Assembly (NCBI RefSeq): GCF_904846715.1
Contig: NZ_CAJHBU010000021.1
Span: 1 to 59,217, forward strand
From: Psychrobacter vallis
GTDB lineage: Bacteria > Pseudomonadota > Gammaproteobacteria > Pseudomonadales > Moraxellaceae
Length of the DNA stretch: 59,217 bases
Direction: 5' to 3'
A program made the position numbers and the translations under genes. The notes beneath the pieces are model-generated. The model ran no database searches and had not been told where the DNA came from. It saw only the letters and a program-made list of their open reading frames with translations. How positions within the stretch are numbered: position 1 is the stretch's first letter; each line of letters begins with the position of its first letter. Positions 56,901 to 59,217 of the stretch are shown here, in pieces.

Positions 56901-57139
56901 AAAAGGTGTGATCTTAGCGTAATTAATTTGCTACTTTGATAACTGCTACTATTGCTATTAGAAGCATCAGTGTGACCAGCCGTCTGACTATTAATCTGAG
57001 AACTACCAGCGACTTGACTAATATCGCTGCCACCCTCACTTGTATTACTGGTTTTACCATGAGAGCGTGCGGCCTCGGACACCACCATAAGCATACCACG
57101 GGCTTTGTTAAAGATAACTCGATAGCATTGCTTATTCAT
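47951..57139 (-). CDS. cdiA: Contact-dependent inhibition effector CdiA
   Basis: A 3,062-residue two-partner secreted effector. It begins with the extended signal peptide MNKQCYRVIFNKARGMLM, which fixes the start at 57139 (AAGGA upstream) rather than the first ATG of the frame. A TPS domain (about 85-330, with NPAGITCAGCGFINA), FHA repeats, a receptor-binding type region (about 1250-1750, with WLTSDYMLQRLKLDPN and KRLGDGYYEQQFIRDQ), more FHA repeats and a pretoxin domain follow. The junction motif is VEDN at residue 2797, a variant of VENN. The last 266 residues hold an entry domain with two Cys pairs and a C-terminal toxin (PAPFVQAREIINSNP...HIQPVR) that I cannot assign. Confidence 0.93.
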   Translation of the reverse strand: MNKQCYRVIFNKARGMLMVVSEAARSHGKTSNTSEGGSDISQVAGSSQINSQTAGHTDASNSNSSSYQSSKLITLRSHLLLALGLATVVATTAHADATNIVADRNAAANNQAVIINTSSGKTQVNIQSPSAAGVSRNVFSKFDVGADGAILNNSRVNAQTQLAGWVEGNPYLARGEARVILNEVNSSDPSRLSGFTEIAGGRAELIIANPAGITCAGCGFINAARTTLTTGNTLMDQGRVTGFDIRDGNIRVDGDGLDSSTSDYTQILAKTTQINAAVYAKNLDVITGSNQISYEADGADSIITSRGSAGSNQATGVALDVSALGAMYAGKIRLIGTDKGMGVTNAGSIIASNVSGLQLDYNGNLVNSGTLSSKEALNIKQTGIIDNSGTISSSQKTITLNSQDLINSGLISSYDQTQAVTQQRIENSGTISSGQLDIKTVNLDNTGLIEQTGTGKLQVQSQKLINQNQAIIGQALYGNQPIATTPSVNSAPSTANTGAQNQVVDNSNNSNPPTNPEVPPAFPVLAPVTTDGSITATTISNTTSNARITANGQLKVQARDVNNLDRSSIAVDTLLTDNQQVNNRLNNDNSRIQVSNADWNLARFDNRQGQIISQQGFNITSQQEIDNTAGVLASQKSITLNTQGNINNTKGLIQGQTVTTQAAQLENTEGKLYAEDTLDLTISGKLNNTQGLISAKQDVSIDSQSLVSQNKALIRSGKAIDIKIKDRLDNLDNSTIASGSRLSIQAKDTAQDATSKTIAGMSEDGTLSTNEYDLTITSRDKQSNQGQIIATGNLVMTGGELDLNKATLQAKNIELSANTGDIDLSYGKVYADNKTTLNSVKNTNLSNGEVSANQIDILASSIDNTQGSLYADSTISLNQANANGVLTNSSGTIRSKGLLNISFDTVKNTGKNSLLLSDEAIKITAQQVSNSDQLDGKNFTGGIQSPNITINAKTLNNAQGYISANTSDLRVSQNLQNTQGYIYGGESLNIGDGIDVEEQSLVLSNTAGELRSDKNITVIADQFSNAKGSVISQGDASIALKQDFTHQAGDTLQVSNQLSIQTLGNLNNQAELKAGDKLVLQANNITNDSDGKIVSDDVNITATNTLHNKGLINANDLTLQANYLDNDSAKIYGTQVLIKAKTVNNQGGRSNPKGAIIASRGNMVIIADTINNQSGAVTNSKAQDNAWILSNGNLTIGGAIDDKGVITANAKEVNNLSGRIESFGDMSITADKLINKNLSFKTEIQDVEGSENQKTFIIPEGTATKIPLDKLKWESWSRAGQYRYAEDKDNVIEEGQLGQSPIPNATSCSDGENSVCTLNYTNDDPVWAYFELTPPNREAPPAPNLTEPTPPLGQESCSDPTSAACIAYNNAFEQYQQQQKEYDAALQAYDAEVGSWEAQDSDKYEALVNAIRAYNEGYGRIEIRKWTQIIVNEKQKQSVVLDSAPAQIIAGGNLALNTDYLLNDKSQILAGGRIDFDKNADTLEQLDGEGKLLVIQDGTSQYTKSRWRGGFKRYHQRDYDDKIAYTDTQETSIKLPVARWEQFADLSPSSQNTPNVDNQVNGNGSSVAGLQGGAAPTNNTSITVAVSPSGDEIRSVDGATSLPNSSLYTIDADSTNSYLVETDPDFANYRNWLTSDYMLQRLKLDPNITQKRLGDGYYEQQFIRDQIMMLTGRYYLDDYSDQDQQYKGLMDAGVTTAQRLNLRPGIALTASQVAALTSDIVWLEQQQVTLADGSIQTVLAPKVYTRAKQGAIRGDGSFIAAAQVNINLNEDLNNQGLIDGYKTLNVTANNVNNTNGGRLSGADVRANADNAISNIGGTIYADNTLGLSAASITNASSTYSTSTQLGASTSTRTGIDQVGSISVGSGIKGQVDANGNPLTTLSIAAKNDIVFAAGVASNQSGNTQILSEDGDVTFNAINTGNEIRAIKDANNYYTDGQTQDIGSRVTSDGDLTIAGNNVTGVATTLNSQTGNTGIYAKNDVSFTEGRATTDFSTASKMSSSGFLSKKTTQERFNSESDNAINSNIEGNTVSIQAGNNISLTGTNAISDRGTALSAGGDINILAAQNTSSESSSTQVKKSGMFGTGGASITIGKQQTDDSNAQTALTNTASNVAALDGNVIISAGGKYQQTGSNLIAGMGADSSLDINDPNRGNTVVRAQEINIDNALDVYTNQSEQKFKQSGLSISASNSLIDSAQSIGSLVGASSNTESVRMKGMAGVAGALKVKALAKEANSAGYDLLDGNLKGVGNTRIQATLGSQKSQSNSSSYTEVNQGSNITTNNLALIATGAGTDSNINVNGSRFDVNNNALFQADNNFNVNGVAQNSNTRSDNKSSSAAIGGYASTGSGVGITANASRGKGYANSDSVTYANSQINVGGTTTYDIGNDVNIRGGVINTNRAQGNIGGNVNIESLQDTATYDSKQKNMGFTLDVALEGAGSSLSVNGGKTNINADYKAVGQQSGIFTGDGGFNLAVDGKTTLIGGAITTTDAAVAAGRNNYVSKGGITTQDIENTSSYKGDAIQVGVSLGMTENKPQANSNGLGYGTDGDSDSSITKAGITGIAGNSGITTDNQAEYAGALENVFDAEKVNEELGAQVEITQAFDQERRKIKTEINAKEQKLRKEAEEQGQLGNTTARDKLIEQADKVQNQGLLFDAISGAIYGPNTNGVTGYVAKAASPFVASKIGDYFKANEAINSIDGGDRSEQGSAAHILAQGILGAAISYATGNDALTGGVSAGAGEATAPLLSKYLYGVDKPSELTAEQKDTVSAITSALGVGIGATTGSASNAANAAETSKVAVEDNYLTQKQIDGFSELLKRNRAKKGGTDDYQYLQETIIPLMNKRIYENTIALDNCLNSGNPDSCLPKFQKVFGQVNYNELIKEVGKGQNQTAYNQVINYSLRHNDLASCASGNNVNACSNLAEFRRNFEAGVLIGAGIGKSLLKPSQSSVKVAASSNNNIGRNNPNYNKARHERISDKHNQSKPIIEKDGYYHADGMKTSSNYYERVWKQGRPAPFVQAREIINSNPRITLDPRGREGFYRYESSGLEMIYNPKTKEIWHIQPVR

Positions 57140-57211
57140 AAAGATGTCCTTGGGTATAATAGAGTCATGCAACTATTTAATTTTAATAACTATTTTTTTT
57201 CAAATATAAAG

Positions 57212-59029
57212 CTAATACTGCCAGCCTAAACTAAAGCCTGTCACCCAATCTTTATCACTAAAGTTATCAGGCTGATTAAGTGGATAGCCTGCGAATAGAT
57301 CATAGCTTGTGCGTAGTGGGGTCACATAACCCTTAACGCCAACCACACCACCAATCAGATGATTACCAAGCAGTAAATCATCTTGCACCTCGTTATCAAG
57401 CTTGACGTATCCTGCATCAATACCTGCATAAATGGCATGGGGTCTGTCGCCTAAATAAGCGCTCAGCTCTTGTCTAAGTAATGCGCCATGATCGCCGCTT
57501 AAGCTACGATCCCCATCAAAGCCGCGCACACTATATCGACCACCGATGATAAACCTCTCGTTGGGCACTAATGCTTCAGTGGCGTATTGACCTCTAAATG
57601 TGGCACGATAATTTAAAGCTTGTTTAGCAATCGTCAGTCCTCGATTGACATCAATATTTGTTTTGATGATACCAGCGCGCGCACTGCCTTCATTGAAGAG
57701 CGCTTCGGGCGGATCAATGGCATCAAAGGCACCCGTACCGCGCTGATAAATAATATCGCCCAGCCACTGGGTCTTGCCAATCACCGTCTCATAGCCGACA
57801 CCCACTTTGTAGCCTGCGGTGCGACGTCGCTGTACTTCTACTTCCGTATCATCGATAAAGTTATTTTGCTGCTTAGCAAAGCCGCCAGCTTTTAGGTAGG
57901 TTTTACTATGATTATCGCGATGTACTAATTGGCTCACCAGCACATCGGTATTGTAGGACTCACCGCTATAGACATAGTCTTGATTTACGCCTGCGATAGT
58001 TTGGTCATAGTTATAGCCACTATGCGTTAGGGTGACTAGCGTATTATCGATAGGCAATACATAGCCGAAGTTGTAGCCGTCGCTACCATCGCTGTCTTCA
58101 TTACCACCGTCCAAATCACGGTTATAGGACACATAAAGCAGATCGTTATGCCAAGTAGGATTGTCTAAGGATAAAGTAACATTAGCTTGATACACGCCTG
58201 TGCTGTCTTGACCTGAGTCATCAACGCTAGCCGAGAGTCTCCAACGCCTATTTTGCTGCCATTTCACTCGAATATCACTGTAGCCAGGGGCACTCATACG
58301 GTTACTTGGCACAATAGAGAAATCCGCATCAGCGGTGGGTACACGTTTAAATTTCTCAAGCGCTTGTTCGATATCACGCACGTTCAGCAGGTCACCTGAG
58401 CGCATCGGCATGGCAGGAGCAAAGTTAGCAGGGTTGCCCGTATTGTCAATATAGATGGGACGAGACGCTTTTATATCGATAGGCGTTATCTGGTCAATAC
58501 GACCAGGAATAATGGTGAGGAATAAATTACCTGATTTAAGGTTTTGATTATCAACCAGGACACGCGTAGTCACGTAACCTTTTTCAATAATACGATTCTG
58601 AACATTAGTGACTAGCTGGTTGATATCATTAACAGATAGACAACGACCTAACATCGATTCTTGGCCTGAGGTATAAGGCCGCAGAGCAAAGTTAAACTGG
58701 GCGCTTAGCTCACCAGTGAGATATATATTATTGATGTCAAAGCAAGGGGTGGAGGCAGGATCAGTATTTGGATTAACAGATGACGGTGTAATTTGAAACT
58801 CAGTCGTATCAATGTTGACGTTGGGTCTGGACAGCTGTTGTTGTTTTAAGGCCTCGGTGCGCTGTTGTTGAAATTGCTCAGGGGTAATAGTATTAACGCC
58901 AACGGCAGAGGGTAAGATATCTTCTGCTGTTGCTAATGGACTGATTATACCTAATATGGCTGCTATGCTGATAGGTAACAGATGTTTGACAAAACGATTT
59001 TGATTAACAGTAGCAAGATATGTGTACAT
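57212..59029 (-). CDS. cdiB: CdiB, two-partner secretion outer-membrane transporter
   Basis: A 605-residue Omp85-superfamily protein (FhaC/ShlB/CdiB) that exports CdiA. A signal peptide (cleavage near ATA-ED) is followed by a helix-linker region, two POTRA domains (first near CFDINNIYLTGELS, second near residues 175-260) and a 16-strand beta-barrel. The lid-lock motif VRGF is in RYSVRGFDGDRSLSGDHG, and the last residue pattern FSLGWQY is a typical barrel end for BAM recognition. It lies 72 bases upstream of the cdiA start, in one cdiBAI operon on the minus strand. Confidence 0.95.
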   Translation of the reverse strand: MYTYLATVNQNRFVKHLLPISIAAILGIISPLATAEDILPSAVGVNTITPEQFQQQRTEALKQQQLSRPNVNIDTTEFQITPSSVNPNTDPASTPCFDINNIYLTGELSAQFNFALRPYTSGQESMLGRCLSVNDINQLVTNVQNRIIEKGYVTTRVLVDNQNLKSGNLFLTIIPGRIDQITPIDIKASRPIYIDNTGNPANFAPAMPMRSGDLLNVRDIEQALEKFKRVPTADADFSIVPSNRMSAPGYSDIRVKWQQNRRWRLSASVDDSGQDSTGVYQANVTLSLDNPTWHNDLLYVSYNRDLDGGNEDSDGSDGYNFGYVLPIDNTLVTLTHSGYNYDQTIAGVNQDYVYSGESYNTDVLVSQLVHRDNHSKTYLKAGGFAKQQNNFIDDTEVEVQRRRTAGYKVGVGYETVIGKTQWLGDIIYQRGTGAFDAIDPPEALFNEGSARAGIIKTNIDVNRGLTIAKQALNYRATFRGQYATEALVPNERFIIGGRYSVRGFDGDRSLSGDHGALLRQELSAYLGDRPHAIYAGIDAGYVKLDNEVQDDLLLGNHLIGGVVGVKGYVTPLRTSYDLFAGYPLNQPDNFSDKDWVTGFSLGWQY

Positions 59030-59217
59030 AAGTTCACCAATATTATGATAGGGAAATTATGCTATCAACATATATTCAAAGCAAGACTTATTTATCAGTA
59101 TTAGATGCCAGGCTACTATTTTAATAAAATTATTTGTAGTTGATTGAATTTTCCATAGTACCTTACTTAGTTATAGCGTGAAATGATTAAAATTTGGTTC
59201 ACAATCAAATTATTTAT
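59030..59217. other. Region upstream of cdiB
   Basis: AT-rich, no gene. It must hold the promoter of the cdiBAI operon (minus strand). Around 59139 the sequence ATTTGTAGTTGA slightly resembles an inverted transposon end, but the match is too short to use. Confidence 0.4.

Noticed and set aside
49255..57229. Many plus- and minus-strand frames inside cdiA
   Set aside because: They are shadow frames in a repetitive, evenly composed coding sequence; none has a known domain.
59110..59150. Possible transposon right end near 59,139 (TTTGTAGTTGA)
   Set aside because: Only about 9 bases match the inverted left end, without the 20-bp repeats or a comM sequence beyond it.

Overview
The window looks like a Psychrobacter-type chromosome (Moraxellaceae, Gammaproteobacteria). 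The basis is moderate-to-low GC, strongly Psychrobacter/Acinetobacter-like housekeeping proteins (ThrRS, IF3, RNase R, the six-subunit Na+-NQR, AvtA, HisA/HisB/HisH), several small intergenic inverted-repeat elements, and a Moraxellaceae-style comM insertion. All identifications come from reading the sequence and from family knowledge; no database search was run.

Layout. Positions 1-10,800 hold core genes: an acetyltransferase, thrS-infC (infC with a rare ATT start), telA, rnr, a small membrane-anchored protein, a BON-MscS channel and hisA. Positions 10,801-19,996 hold a complete Na+-translocating NADH:quinone reductase cluster (nqrABCDEF) behind an unusually long, hairpin-rich leader with a possible 18-codon leader peptide, followed by its two maturation genes, apbE (flavin transfer) and nqrM (iron-centre assembly). 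Positions 20,105-25,753 hold an MFS transporter, a TesA-like lipoprotein esterase and a YbbA/YbbP-like ABC pair. An AT-rich, probably acquired DUF262-HNH gene (GmrSD-like) follows. Then come avtA, hchA flanked by a partial duplication of the avtA tail, a hisB-orf-hisH operon, tRNA-Phe, a DUF4385 gene and gph.

The accessory part starts at 36,448. There comM is cut at its conserved Cys-rich motif by the left end of a Tn7-like transposon (tnsA, tnsB, tnsC, tniQ). Its cargo is a complete type II CBASS anti-phage operon: patatin phospholipase CapV, DncV-like nucleotidyltransferase, E1-E2 fusion Cap2 and JAMM protease Cap3. The expected right end and the rest of comM were not found. An IS630-family element with a crippled transposase sits directly after cap3. 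Beyond it lies a contact-dependent inhibition locus on the minus strand, cdiB-cdiA-cdiI, with a 3,062-residue CdiA, a VEDN pretoxin motif and an unrecognised C-terminal toxin. Downstream of cdiI are broken or orphan toxin/immunity fragments.

How the parts work together: the NQR, ApbE and NqrM genes form one respiratory sodium-pump module. The Tn7-like element delivers an anti-phage system in which nucleotide synthesis, ubiquitin-like conjugation, its reversal and a membrane-degrading effector are co-translated. The CDI locus is an inter-bacterial competition system. Two families of small non-autonomous elements (one sharing ends with the resident IS630, the other with termini TAGGGCGTGTCTTCA) decorate the intergenic regions.
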